A DNA stretch of 64,000 bases from Utricularia gibba (GCA_002189035.1 NEEC01000018.1:558001-622000); one strand, 5' to 3'. Shown: positions 45,943-58,844, counted from the stretch's first letter. A program made the numbers and translations. The notes: generated by a model from the sequence alone, not told the origin.

Positions 45943-47900
45943 TTGAACCTCATCTCCACAAAACGAAATGAAATATTGCTAAGGACTATGAAATCTATTA
46001 ACAACACAAAAAGATAGTGATCATTGTTACAAAGTATGTGAGTCAAATACAATAGTCCTAAGCCAAACAAATGTCGCAAGATTGTAACTTAACATAGTTG
46101 GGCCACTTACTGATTTATTTGAAGTTATTTCTTTCCGATTGTCCAGATTTATTCATCGCCTAATCAATTAACTGTGAAGGGAAGAGTTGGAAATTGCATC
46201 TTCCAACCCTAAAAATTTCAAAATCTCGCAACATGGGAGATACATTTTCAAATCAAATAATATTGATATTTTTAGGAATAAGGGTAATTTCATTAAATCA
46301 TATCATAAAACACAAATATTGGTTTTCTACATTTTCCAACCAAACACAAATAAGACAATCATAAACCTACCAACCAAACAAGTTTCACTTGAAGCCCGGA
46401 TGATCTACATCTTAACGTGCTTCATCAATGTGATTGTTTTAATATTTTTCTGAATCCCAATTTCTTTTAAATTATCTTAATTTGCATGTTTAACATGTTT
46501 CATCACTTTTCTCATATAAAACTCATGTGTCATTACTGTGAACTGGAAGATGAAACTCATTCAATGGTGATTCTTCGTATCTCAATGTACTTCTTTACGA
46601 TGACTCTTGCGAATCATCAGCAATGCATGTTAGGTTTGAAGAAGGGGTTTTTTTGTTAATTTAGGTAAAATTATCCTTTATTAATCAATACAATTTTACT
46701 GATATAAAATTAAAATATTATAACAAACACATCTTAAAAACTAAAAACAATATTTAACTTAAATTGAATTCTCTGTTAATAATTCTACCCAAAACTATGC
46801 TACCTATTAATTCTACCCTAAATGCATAAAAGATGTAATCATTTTGTGGCTGTGGTTCTCGCGCACGCGTACTCTCAAGAAACGACGGAGGAGGTTCCGA
46901 CTTCCGAGGTTTTCATGGCCGATTGTGAAAACCACGCAATGTGTGACATTCGACCAACCGGAAAGTATTTCGACTCTGGAGAGATTGTTTCCCAGTGAAG
47001 GTACCTGCAAGGAGGAGGTGATAGGGAGGTTATTGTGAGGGCAGAACAGGAAATTCAAATATGATTATTATCGAGGAAATGTATAGTATAATACATTGTT
47101 AGGAAAAGTATGCGGTTTTCAAATCTTATACAATTAAAATTTTAATCGTTAATAATGATTGAAAAAACCTAAAAAAACATAAAAAATAATGACTTGTGAA
47201 CATATTGTGTGAATTTAGATTGATATTAATTTTATATCAATATAAAAAATCTGTACCAAGGTCATACATTTATGGCATTTATACTAAACCAAAATACTTA
47301 AGACTAGTTTACTATAACATTTTAATTTGTTCCATACTAAATTTAGATCGCACTAATTTGCATAAAAATAAGTGATTTAAAAAAAGTGTGTATGTTGTAT
47401 ATATAATTTTATTTGAAAAATGTTATTTTCTGATGAATACAAACAAAATTATTATATGTTTGTAATTAGAGATATTTTTTTATGAATATTGATTAAAATG
47501 AAAATGAAGATTGATAGTTGAAAGGAAAACCTTTTCATAGTAATAATTATAGTAGTATCTTTTCACACAATTAGTTAAATCTATTTTAAAGATGGATGAA
47601 AGAGTAAATAAGAATATTATCTTGATAATTAATATGTAGTATTAAATGTTATTTTTTTATTAAATCACACAAAATAAGTTTCACCATATTAATGATTAAA
47701 ATGTATAATTAAATAAAAAGAGAATATTACCAGCAAAAGGGGGAGACATGTTAATAGATAGATAGGAAGAAGTCAGAAACCGGGAGCCCAATGGTGTACA
47801 GACAAGAAGCATCAACCAGATTTTTTGCCCTAAAACAACGGGAGGGAAGCTTCTGGTGTGTACCAGTCATGCAACGACAACAAACTAACACATGTCTCCA
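45943..47900. other. No gene recognised; small GC-rich patch
   Basis: Mostly AT-rich. A patch at 46840-47040 is GC-rich and open in both strands (plus: a basic frame of 64 codons with LKKRRRRFRLPRF), but no family is recognised. It could be a gene fragment or chance. Confidence 0.3.
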
Positions 47901-47916
47901 CTTTATCCCTAGTAAT

Positions 47917-48911
47917 TCATCCATAAGCCTTCCCTTCGAAATCGAATACACTTCCATTGGCGATCACCTCTTGCGAATCGCATTCCAATAGATTCGCCTC
48001 GTAGTCTGGCTTCTGTTCGAAAATTGCGCTGAGAGGATCCAACAAGGCCGCCTTTTCGTCAATGGCGGGAGATGGCGCAAAACCCTGGAAATGCCCTATC
48101 CTTCCATTGCCCATTTCTTCGAAGCCGAAGCTCCCTTCGGAAGAAGAGCAGCTTTTTTTCATCAGCCAGGTGTAATAGCTCTGCAGCGTCGTCTGGTTTT
48201 GGTGCTGGAAATAGAATCCCGGAATTTCAACGTCTCTAGGAGGGAATGCTGTGAAAGAAGAGGGACCCCGGAAATTGAAAAATTGTGGCGGAATGTTGAT
48301 CGGAGATCCGCCATGGAGTGTGGTGACCGGTAACTTGGCCATCGCCATTCCCATGAGCTTCTTTTTGAGCTTTGTGTTCCAGTGATTCTTGATATCGTTG
48401 TCCGTCCGTCCGGGTAACTGAGCTGCTATTATTGACCATCTGCATTTCATTACCAAATCAACACAAATCTGGAAATAAAAAAAAACTGCCATATTTGGTT
48501 CTGGATCCCGAGAACAAAAGGAGTAGTCCACCAAGAAAGTTGAAGGTTTTATTTAGATGGAGACCTGCTGCCAATGTTCGCATAGAGAGAACAAATAATT
48601 CTGTCTTCTTCATCACTGAAATCTCCATGCTTGATGTTGGGTCTCAGATAATTCAGCCATCTCAGTCTGCAACTCTTTCCACATCTCTTCAATCCTGAAG
48701 ACAATTTCAAAAAAACCCCACCCCGTCGTCAACAATGAACAAACAAAGCCTGATGAAAGTTTTTGTTTCTGTTTACCAGCTTTTTGAGGTAAAGCGATCC
48801 AATTTCCACCGGTTCCATATCTCTCAATGAAATCCCTCAGCTTGGCGTCTTCTTCAGGAGACCACGGCCCTTCTTCACGTTAGCTTTATCACAGCAAGGA
48901 GCTCTTCCCAT
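47917..48911 (-). pseudogene. MYB: R2R3-MYB transcription factor gene, exon 1 frameshifted
   Basis: The exons on the minus strand are 48911-48777, 48694-48565 and 48439-47917. Both introns are GT-AG at the classic R2R3-MYB positions. Exon 1 opens MGRAPCCDKANVKKG, then one base is missing in the Gly15 codon, after which the next frame reads WSPEED and LRDFIERYGTGGNWIALPQK. Exon 2 gives [19 protein letters not shown] and [16 protein letters not shown]. Exon 3 gives [20 protein letters not shown] and KLKKKLMG, followed by a variable tail ending in DFEGKAYG. Apart from the missing base the gene would encode about 262 residues. The repeats are characteristic of subgroup 14 (RAX/MYB36/MYB68 type; roles in axillary meristems or root endodermis). 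No alternative start restores R2. It may be a pseudogene, a null allele or an assembly error, since all later splice sites and codons are clean. Confidence 0.88.
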
Positions 48912-48959
48912 TTTCCACAGCTTCTGCTCCCTGTGGTGGTGCTGTCTGTGCTATCTATC

Positions 48960-50820
48960 TATGCACTGTAGAGTTCCTCTCTCCAATAATTCGGCCTGGT
49001 TTTCTGTCGTGTAATTTGAGGGCGGCTTTATCTGAAAAATGTGATTTAACAAGTGACAAAAGTCATCATTGTAACCCTTTTTTCTATGAGAAACATAAGT
49101 CAATGGAAGGTGCAATTTGACTTTGTTTTATAATATAATACTTACTCTTTTATTGATGTCTGATACCATGGACCTGCTCTGAAATAGGGGTACCATATGA
49201 TAATAGAAACAAGCCATAAGATGATGAGGCATGTTAAAATCAATGTGAATCTTAGGAATAAGGCTAGACCGAGATGCGGGTTTTGTATTCCAACAGCACT
49301 TACACACCAAATTTTCTTTGAAATTACTTGCAATTGTGATGGAACTTATATGTAAAAGAACATGAGCTATAATACCATGTCAAAATGTAAAGGCACCTTG
49401 GTATAGAAACCCTAAATGATGCAGCAGCCACTTCCTTTTTTTTTTTTTATGTTTTTTTACTTTCTAGAAGTTCATCATCCAACAACCCTTTTCACTTTAT
49501 CATTTCTTCCACGCCTACTTGAACATCCGCAAACGAGAGCAGCAAGTCCTATCAACATCGCAAACTTTTCAACCCTATGCAACTACCAAACCTACGTTTT
49601 CTCATTTTCTTTGTCTCTTCCTCGTGTTTCTAAGTCGCCTCATAAAAAAGTATAAGCTTTTTCGATTGCAATTCCGTGACGACACACCTTCAGCAATTCT
49701 CACTCAGCTTCATCCCTCGTCATACCATAGAAATGATCCACAGGTGTTTTCCCATATTGTCCCACAGCCGCCGATGTCATGGCCTCATGTTGTCCAGCCT
49801 GTGATATTGAGGATTTTATTCGCCCATATTGCTAGGGTATGATTTTTTTTCTTTTCTAAATGACATAAATTCAGATGTACCGTTTATGGCAGTTGTCACC
49901 TTGATATACAGGTAGATGAAGATGAATTTTCTGTGTGTGGCCGCATAGACATTTATTGCAGGGTGTGGAGGGGGAATAATTGAGGGGTGAATGAAGAAAG
50001 GGTCTGAAAATGGACCAAGGAAATAGGGAGTAAAAATTAAATTAGGGGGGAAATCCCAGTTATGGCAGTGTAATAAGTTAGAAATTTACTGTGGTCAGGG
50101 AAACAGTGAAATAAGAATGATGAGTAATTATTGACGGTGAATCCTGGGCCAAAGCGGGCTACTACTGTTTACAGTTTTCAGTTTTGCATTGGGAAGAAGG
50201 AAGGGAGGGATCAGACAGCGCAGGCCGGCTGGAGCAGGGCAGGGCAGGGCATGGATATGAATGATCATTAATTTTACCGATCCGTCGGTTTCCACAGTTC
50301 GATTGACACATCACTTATCCTTCATATTCCCTCTCAACTCATTTCTTTATTATGAACAAAAATTTCACAAAATTATACAAATCGAAACGTTACCGTATCA
50401 TCGTTTGTAATAAAATCTGGAAAGGACGAACCCGGCCATCATATCATATTTTAGTTTTACAATTTCGGCCAACTTCATTTTTTTTTTCTGAAATACAGTG
50501 GCTGCCATTATTGTCTAAGAGTTTTGCACATGCCAAAGAATAAGAAAGGTGTTTGGAGAATGTACACTCTCAGATGATATTCTATACTCCTTTTTTGAAT
50601 TACTTCTATTTTTTACAATCATAATGATACGACTATTATTAGAATAATAAATATTTTTCTTTTTTTATTTCTTTTAAAAAAAATTTCTCCTTCATCCAAT
50701 CCCTCTCCCTTCGAGGATCGACACCGATTTTCATTCTCATTTTGAATTCTTTCTAGAAATAATAGATGAATTTAACTTGGTGTTCACAATTTTATCAATT
50801 CACATCAAAATCTTATTGCA
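48960..50820. other. Upstream region of the MYB gene, no other gene seen
   Basis: The MYB promoter should lie just right of 48911, but no clear TATA box was found. The rest has short frames only and a GGGCA micro-repeat near 50240. Confidence 0.4.
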
Positions 50821-50829
50821 ATAAATACA

Positions 50830-51075
50830 TCATTCTATAAATTTTTTTAGGCATCTATAACGAATAATGTAGGTGACTGGAAACATATTTTTAAAAATAC
50901 TATATATTCTCCAAACATCCTTATTTCTTGTAAGTGTCTAGAAAAAATATTTAAAAAATGATATATTTTTCAAACATACATAATGACTCGTATAAATGCT
51001 TAGAAACTCATTTCCAAAAATGTTGTATAGTTTTTAGTCACCCACAAGAATCGTTGTTGGTGCTTTAAAAATACA
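50830..51075. repeat. Degenerate 60-70 bp tandem units
   Basis: Three to four loosely similar units recur, with CTAGAAA-like and TCTATAA-like motifs and AT-rich runs between (for example AAGTGTCTAGAAAAAATATT). They resemble the units of the foldback array at 20 kb in length and style. The relationship is tentative. Confidence 0.35.
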
Positions 51076-51215
51076 TTTTGTTATTAAGACAAAAATATCA
51101 TTTACATTTACATTATATTATATGTTTATTCTTCTTCTTGAACATAACATGTTATACGTGCATTTTACTTCTTAAAATGAGAAAGATAATAAAATTTCTA
51201 TTACTTCGCATTCTA

Positions 51216-51373
51216 ATGAAAAGGAAAATGAAAAATAAGAAGTAAATTACAACATCCTTTTAAATGACAGAAAATTTTCATTTTACTAGAGCTTATGAAA
51301 AGGAAAATAAAAAATAAAAAGTAAATTACAACATCCTCTTAAATGACGGAAAATTTTCATTTTACTAAAGGTT
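51216..51373. repeat. 79-bp tandem duplication
   Basis: Two units start with ATGAAAAGGAAAAT at 51216 and 51295 and are nearly identical, with only a handful of base differences. A young local duplication. Confidence 0.92.
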
Positions 51374-52640
51374 ATGGCTAATCAAAAGGCTTGTGTAAAA
51401 AAAAAAAAAAGCACTGCATCATGATCCGAACTTGTAATCCTTGGTTGCCTCACATCTTACATCCCATCACCATCCACGTAAAACAAGCTAGTGCGATCAC
51501 TTGCGGTTAATAGAGGGAAAGCTAGGACCATGAAATTTAAGATCAAACAGGGAATAGAGATTAAGAGTTAAGAGTACTCAAACGTTATGCTCATTTGATA
51601 AATGGCAATGATCGTGGTCAATAATATGCTTCAGAGAGTTGTTGGACAGACACTTATGTGATAAGTTGCCTTTCACTAGAATGTTAAATTCCTTTCCTGG
51701 AATGTTGGGCAGACACTAGAAGGGCATCTTATCTCATATTCATTTATTTGATATGAGATTGGCTTTGATCACATGTGAAGAAAAGTGCCCTCCTCACTAA
51801 ATTTCTTTTTCCCACATGAGATTTAAGTAAGTCTACATCAATCTTCTTTCTAACCTAACCGTGGTCTATCGTGAGTTACGTTTTTGGAAATAAATGCACT
51901 ACTCTTCTCTCTTCCTAGATCTATCCTAATGCTAGAGAAAAAAATATGAATTCTTAATTATGAATTAAAAGGTAAAGAGCAACTCATCCCTTCTACCTTA
52001 AGACATCACTTGTCCGTTTAGCCACTCAATAAGGAAAAAATGTAAAACAAAAACATAGCAAACATTTTCATAATATCAGTCAACAACAAAAAAGAGGAGC
52101 AGAAAAACAAAGTCCGTTTCCAATGAAAGTGAAAATAATTTGTTTCTAACTACTTTGTCTTAGGAGTAATGTTACTATAGTTATTTCTTGATACAACTAC
52201 TGAAAGATTTCCTCTTTCTTCATGCTCTTCAATTTTCTTTTTCTCTTCTACTTGCTTCCTCTTTTTTCTGTGTTTCTCCTTGTCAAAAAATTCCCAGCTC
52301 CTCCTAGCAAAATATCCTTTTTTTTTTCCCTTTCTCATTTGCTTGGAAAATGTTTGTATCTTTTTCTTCACCTTTTCAGCTTTGCCTCTCTATGTTTTTT
52401 AATCTTCTATCCTTATATCAGAATAGTATCTTCTAGACATATATTTTTAGGATGTGACTTCAAATTATGATGCTATGTTCAGACATACATGATTAATTCT
52501 TGGATGGAACTAAGTTACGAATCTAGCCCCCAATTCGAATAAAAGATGGAAACTAATCTAATATGGCTAAAATTATTTTAAATAACTCCAGATCTTACTT
52601 TTCGATATAAAACATTTAATCAAAACATCTAAAAGCAGTA
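51374..52640. other. No confident gene; possible end of the Athila-like element
   Basis: A Lys/Glu-rich minus-strand frame at 52371-52150 could be what remains of the ORF behind Athila integrase, but low complexity prevents a call. The rest is AT-rich without motifs. Confidence 0.3.
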
Positions 52641-55600
52641 AATAATTATGATTCCGATTTAACCTCTCACTTGCAACTCGGAAAGCTGTAGCTTCCTCTC
52701 ACTTATACTTAGACTATGATCCAATTTGTTAAGTTTGATTTTAGTATAGTCTTTTACGTCTTCGTGTGTCTTTAAATGTGATTAAAGTTATTATATTAGA
52801 AATCTATGATATAAGTTTTAGATTTTATTTATACTAAGGAAATTTTCGTTGTTATATTTTATCTAATCTCTGTATTAGTTTAGTTGTGATTATGTTTGGT
52901 TAGAGGGGTACAAAATGACAAAATATATCTTTACTAAAAAGAAATCTCCTTGGATTTCCATAAAAACACAAAATACTAATAATGAACCTTGACATGTGGG
53001 ATACAATTGTGGGTGACAGAAGAAATCATGATTGTATTACAATGTCACAGGAAAGTTTCTTGAAAGACACTCAAAGACCATAGCAAAATTTATGACCAAG
53101 CAAGTTCAGACAAAAGAAGACTTTTCTCTTTCTAGTTTTAGTTTACTTTTGATTTTGCATCTCACTAGAGGAATTCTGTGACTTATCTCTAACATTGCAT
53201 TTTAGTTTCATGTGTTGTATGGTATGGGTTGGGAGACTTCTTCTTCTATGTTTCATAAAAAATCCTCTACTTCTTCTAAATTCAATTACATTTTGTATGT
53301 CTCCACATAAATATGTTACATTCGTAACTTATGAGTAGTTAGCTGCTGTCTATGAGTTTTAAAGAGGAGTAAGATGAAGAGCACCAGTTAACACCCTTTT
53401 GGTTTAAAGAACACAAGATTTTATTTGACACCATACCCTATAACAACTGATAGATAGTGATCTCGTATCTAGATCATTAGGTTATCACCAACACTTGAGC
53501 ATGTATGCACAATTTGATTGTGATGATAATCGATGGCTAGACCTCTTATTTTTCCATTCTTCTCAGAGAGAGTTAAATTAGGCAATTCCCATACCTCATT
53601 GCAAGAGAGTATAAAGGAAGGTAAATAATTCCTTAGTTTTATAACTAAGTATTTGAGAGAATCAGAAAAGAGTGGAGATACAATGAATATAGTTGGAAAG
53701 AATTCGAATTCCACGAACAACTCTTTTATTTAAGGTTTATGGTTTAAGTTTACTTCTATTGTTTAATTACAATTCTTATACTCAAGTTTCATCATTTAAC
53801 TTTTTTTGCTATTCACTTTAATAACCTTGTTTACAATATTGTGACAGTTTGTACTCGATTCAAACTGTAACTTTTTCAGAAAAATTGAGTCTTTTTGATC
53901 AACAGAGTACTATATTTTTGTGTTTTATGATAATCTTTTAAAATATGTTGTGGAAGAACACACATTAAAATTCAACCTCTTCATGATTCACCAAGCTTTT
54001 TGTTTCAAAGTTGGTGTAATTTACAATGTTTCCCATAGACTATTTGGAATGATGACAATTCAATTGGTGTCTTGTATGCCATTCCTATGGCTCATAGAGC
54101 ATATCTTAGTCTCATAGTCCATTCTTTTCTATTTGGGAAAAATACCTTTTCCATAATTTGCTTTCTCTGTTTAATACTTAAGATTGTCCATTTTTTTGCG
54201 AATGGTATGTTGTTGAAGATTTATATCAAATATTAAATTGCTTTAGCATACTTCCCACGACTTGATTATAAAAATGAGTATCTATATCGCTGATCTACAC
54301 CATAGGATTCCTATAGCATACCAAAATCTTGTTACACAAGAAATTAATCACTATTTTTGTGTTATCTGTCTTTGTAGAAATTACTTCAATTTACTTTAAC
54401 TCATAATCAATAACCTCAAGAATATAATTGAATCCTTTAGATGTGGTAAATGGTCAAATAGTTCACAAAATAGAATTCCCTAATAAGGCATTTCACTCCT
54501 ATTAAACAACTCCTTGGCATAGTCTGTAAACATTCCAATGAACATCGCAGTCCTTAAAAATATTTGACCAATAAAGTCCACGATATAGAATCTTTCTAAG
54601 AGTAAGATTGGGTTCATGATGTCCATCAAACGATCATATATGTCATCATTGCATCTCTTCCACAAGTAAGGATCGTCTAAGATATAGTATTTGACATTGC
54701 TCTTCAGTTTGTTCCTAGTATGATAGTTCATTCCAAGTGGTATTGCCCTTGTTGAACAAAATTAGTCGTAACAGTAAACCATGATTCATGAATTCTAGTT
54801 TTAATTGAGAATAATCGTTTGTCTGCAAATGTTCATGTGATAGGTTTGTAATTCTTTGTTTTTTTATCTTGCTGAGATGGTCGGCTACCATGTTTTCTCT
54901 TCCATATCTATTCTTGATCTCGATATCAAACTCTTGGATAAGGACCCTTCTGATTAGCCTGAGTTTGGACTCCTCCATCAAATGCTTCATCATAGAATGT
55001 TATGTGTAAATGATCATCTCTCTTCTTGAAAGGGATGACTTGAATTTTTCTAAAAAAAATATAACATATAAAAATTCTCTTTCAATCAATATATAATTTC
55101 TTTATGCCTCCTTTAGTGTCTTAGAAGCATATGAAATGACATGATGCTTCCCTTCAATTTTTTGTCACAAAACTGCTTCTATTGTGTGGTTGCTAACATC
55201 ATACATAATTTAAAAATCATTCTTCCAATTCAATGGTTGCATCATAGGAGTATTTATTATAGCTATCTTTAGTCATGCAAAAGTTTTTTTACATAAATCA
55301 TGAAACTTAAATTCTACATCATTTTTCAAAATTCAATCAATTGAATGTAGTAATTTAATCATAATCTCAATTTTTGTCTTATCTAATTCGATACCTCTCC
55401 TAGAAATAACACAATTAAAAACAATATCATGATCTACCATAAAATGACATTATTTGAAATTAAGAACAAGGTACTTCTCAACACAATTATATAATAATTT
55501 GCCCAAATGATCTAAGCATGATTCATAATCTTCCCTATAAATTGTCAAATCATACATAAAAATTTGAATAAAGTTGACACCAAAATTAAAGAAAATGCTA

Positions 55601-56480
55601 GTTATACACCTTTGTAAGGTAGCCATGATGTTGCACAACTTGAAAGGCATCCTTTCGTAGGTGTGGGTTGAGAATGACTAAGTGAAGTTAGTTTTGTTTT
55701 AATTTTTCCTAAAATAGCAATTTGGTTGTATTTAGAATATCCATCCAAAAATAATAAAATGATTTTTTTCATTACTTCATTCATCTTCCTATAGTCTATG
55801 CAGATGCGCCATCCACTTTGGATCCTTTGTGGGACAAGTTCAGCTTTCTCATTTTTGACCAACATCATTCCAATCTTTTTCGGTACCACATGGATTGAAT
55901 TGACATACTTACTATCTGTGATGGAGTAGATAATACGTGTATCATGAAGTTTCATAATTTCTTTTTTTACCACTTGCATCATGTTTGGGTTGAGAGGTGT
56001 TTAGGGTTAATGAGAAGGTTTGGCTCTATCCTCTAAGAGAATCTTGTGCATGTATATGGGAGGAAATATTCCTTAAATATCCCTAGGGTCCATCAAATTC
56101 CTTTCTCACTCCCGGTCAATACTTCAAGTAGTCGTGATGCGTGACCAAAGCTAAGATTACCAGAGATGATAAGAGGATTACTCATTTCATCATCCAAGAA
56201 TGTGCACTTTAGGTGTGCAGGTTGTGGCATCAATTCGATTGTTCTCTCTTCTAGGGCTTTAGCTTGCACAACTTTCAGCTGCTTCGATCTTGTTCCATCT
56301 TACATTCTTGCAAGGAATGATTCTTTATGTTATTCTTTCTTTTATTGAATATTCTTCTCAATATGGTCTTTAACTAACTTATCTATAAGATCTACAAAAC
56401 AAACACTTTCAAAGTCACTGGGATAGTTGTTCTCCTCTTTCATATCCAATGTAATTTTATCTTCGTCAAAAGAGAACTCA
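52640..56480 (-). pseudogene. Athila-like gypsy pol (remnant A), interrupted by a solo LTR
   Basis: From right to left on the minus strand there is first a protease-RT linker (about 56470-56000). RT follows with EIMKLHDTRIIYSITDSKYV, VPKKIGMMLVKNEKAELVP, GWRICIDYRKMN, FLDGYSKYNQI and MPFKLCNIMATLQRC. The catalytic box is FMYD instead of FMDD, so the first Asp is lost. Next are RNase H (LIRRVLIQEFDIEIKN, ENMVADHLSKI) and integrase (YYILDDPYLWKRC, YILEVIDY, ISDIDTHFYN, NRE, VYGKHC). Integrase continues after the inserted solo LTR at 52726-52640 (LSISERKLQLSELQ). Gag is missing; repeat R1 copy B lies where the 5' LTR should be. Confidence 0.82.
52727..53967 (+). mobile_element. Solo LTR, family S (copy 2), about 1241 bp, diverged
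   Basis: It starts TGTTAAGTTTGATTTTAG, like copy 1, and its end region TTTTTGTGTTTTA, AAAATATGTTGTGGAAGAAC and ACACATTA aligns to the end of copy 1. Flanks CAATT (52722-52726) and AAATT (53968-53972) are a likely 5-bp duplication with one change. It splits the Athila-like integrase between KRLNF and DHSLSISERK-type sequence. An inner stretch AGATGAAGAGCACCA is also shared with copy 1. Confidence 0.75.
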
Positions 56481-56513
56481 ATTGTGACCTTCTATGTGGG
56501 AGAGTTTTGTTTT

Positions 56514-56690
56514 ATGATTATTTTCATGTGACCCTTGGTGTGCAACATATTTTTTATCTAGGTGTTCTTGTATGACCCTAACTATTCAAGAAGTTTCATA
56601 TCTAGGTATTCTCTCATGACCCTTGTTGTTCGAAAGGTTTATAATCCAATTGTTCACTCATGGACCCTGGTGTGCAAAAGGTTCGTTGTT
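56514..56690. repeat. 44-bp tandem repeat, about four copies
   Basis: Units begin at 56514, 56558, 56602 and 56646. They share a CTAGGTxTTC-like start and a TCATGACCCTxGTT-like core. It lies between Athila-like pol and R1 copy B, where gag would be expected. Confidence 0.7.
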
Positions 56691-56739
56691 CGAATGTTTG
56701 CCTATGTAAGCCACTTTGGATATTGATAAACAAAAAATT

Positions 56740-57523
56740 TGTATCGTTGCAATAAAGTCAAATTTTTGTATAGTGGATTTCGGGGTCGATCAAGGAGCAG
56801 ATGTTCGCAAAATGGTTTTTGAGATGTAGGTTCATAGAATAAACGATACTCTTAGTCTAAGCTCAACTAATAGCGATGCGCAAATTCAGTAACTAAGATC
56901 AAATCCAAACGTAAATAGTAACAAATACAGGTTTTGTGCACAATGTAATACTATGATGCCTCAAGGTAATGTAAATCCAAGCTCAATGTTTCTATATTCA
57001 CAACTCTAAACAAGTTAAGTCTACTCAGATCATTTCTCATGTTTTTGGTAAAGTGAGCTTCTAATGTTATCAAGGACTAACACCTACTATCATCACCTTG
57101 ATTTGTTAATCTATCTCTAAATAAAGCATCTGAGTTGTGAAGCTGTTCGTTCTCCCCTTAGGTCTACTTGAGAAATGATTAAAACGTAAGACACATTGAT
57201 TGACTTTTTTATGTGCCCTAGCTCTACTTGTAGACTGTCGATGGCAGAAGAGTGCTCTTTATCATCCTTCGAATATTTTGCCCTCTTCTACTTATTCCAA
57301 ACATCTTTGAGTCCAATTTGCTGCTAATCCTCTTGTTAAGCTTAATTAAAATTCAGTAACAAAAGGATGGACTAAATCGAAGGATTTAGTCCACTTTTGA
57401 ATATAAACAAGAAATTAAGCTAAACAACATGTAAAATATGAAAAATCACACAAACCTAACCTAAACCACAACAAAAACATCATAATTTGATATTATAAAA
57501 TTCTAAGAACATGTGTGTCGTCG
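56740..57523 (-). repeat. LTR-like repeat R1, copy B
   Basis: It shares with copy A (14.8-16.2 kb) the patches TTAGTCTAAG, a TTGATTTGTTxxTCTA motif, GAGTTxTGAAGCT, the hairpin patch around GGACTAAATC and the edge near 57520. It encodes no protein. Position at the 5' side of Athila-like pol suggests that R1 is the LTR of that element, though no primer site was seen. Confidence 0.55.
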
Positions 57524-57544
57524 CACTATCTACAACAATATGAG

Positions 57545-58023
57545 ACTTGTTCCCAAGTCCTTGCTAAGACTAAAAGGAAACTAACTTCGTCAGTGCTAAT
57601 GGTAAATATAAACAATTTTGATAAATTTCAGATGAATGAGCAGTAGAAGTGCTGGTATGCAGGTCATGTTATCATTCAAATGTGCATGAATAGATTCCTC
57701 TTGAGGAGTGTTTTTGAAGATTCCTTACTCAAGTTGATTCATCCAAAATCACTCAAGAGTATGGTCATTTTTTCTTTTCTCTTCTCTTCATTTGTTTTTT
57801 GGGAAGTGAATGGACAACTTGTTCTTGACTAATCCGGGTATAATGTCATGGCTTTTTCTTCAAAAAAATATTGGCCAAGCACTCATATCTTATAACTCCA
57901 CGCCTCCTACTACTCCTCTGGATTAATCCATCCCTACTCACTTTTTCACTACTTATTGAGTCTGCACATGCTCTTTTATTATGTGCTGCTTTTGAGGACT
58001 TTGATGTCATATTTTTTAATTGT

Positions 58024-58082
<59 letters not shown>

Positions 58083-58800
58083 TTTAAAGTTGGCAACCAA
58101 TCCTCAAAACGATTATGAAATCTAGCAACTCAAGGGAAACTAATCTAGATTACACTCCCTAGGTTCCTCTAATTATGCGCATGCTCTCATAAGATAAAAG
58201 GTAAAAATATGCTCTCAGGAATAAAAGGTAAAATATCTCATTGTTGTAATATTTAATCATATGGTCATTCTACGCAGCTTACTCATGCTAAACAAGACAT
58301 ACAAGAAGCACTTAATTACTCTTAGTATAGACTAGCATACACTGCATTTCATACACGAATAAGATCGTATAAAAAAAATAAAACAAAAAATAAGAATAGA
58401 AACTAAGCTACATGAAAGCAAACCCACTCATTTGGGCTTTGATTAGTCCAGCGACCTTCAAGAAGCATGCATCTAAAGGTATTGTCTTAGTTTTAATATG
58501 GAAAGATTCTAATTCAAACAATTTTTCAGGACATAAGGTGTGAGCAAGATGGATGATAATATGATCAAAACAATTTTCATGTGTTTATAGTCCCTATTCA
58601 TTTGTTCAGCTAGCATAACACCTAAGTTCAAAGAGTGTTTGTTTATGATGCACCGCATGACAAATAATTCATGCTTAAAAAGAGAATTAAATCCTATAGT
58701 TCATCTAAAAAGAGTTGTGATGATCAAGACATGAACATAGCGTATGATAGGATCAACAAATAAATCCACTTTCATCCCCTTTGCCTTAACTTCTATAACA
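57545..58800. other. No gene recognised; contains a long CT microsatellite
   Basis: (CT)23 at 58029-58074 is followed by an 11-base T run. Frames predicted over it in both strands are low-complexity artefacts. The remainder has no recognised motif. Confidence 0.5.
58029..58074. repeat. (CT)23 microsatellite
   Basis: An uninterrupted dinucleotide run, likely polymorphic within the species and usable as a marker. Confidence 0.97.
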
Positions 58801-58844
58801 TGTTGATTAGTCAAAAATGTATAAGGTTCTCAGTATCAAATTCA

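Noticed and set aside
52150-52371. Lys/Glu-rich 73-residue minus-strand frame
   Set aside because: Low complexity. It may be Athila debris but cannot be supported as a gene.
56690-56720. GTTCGAATG, reminiscent of a tRNA B box
   Set aside because: No A box at a suitable distance and no cloverleaf can be drawn. It belongs to the 44-bp repeat area.
57846-58125. Opposed 84-residue frames over the CT repeat
   Set aside because: Low-complexity translation of the microsatellite on both strands.
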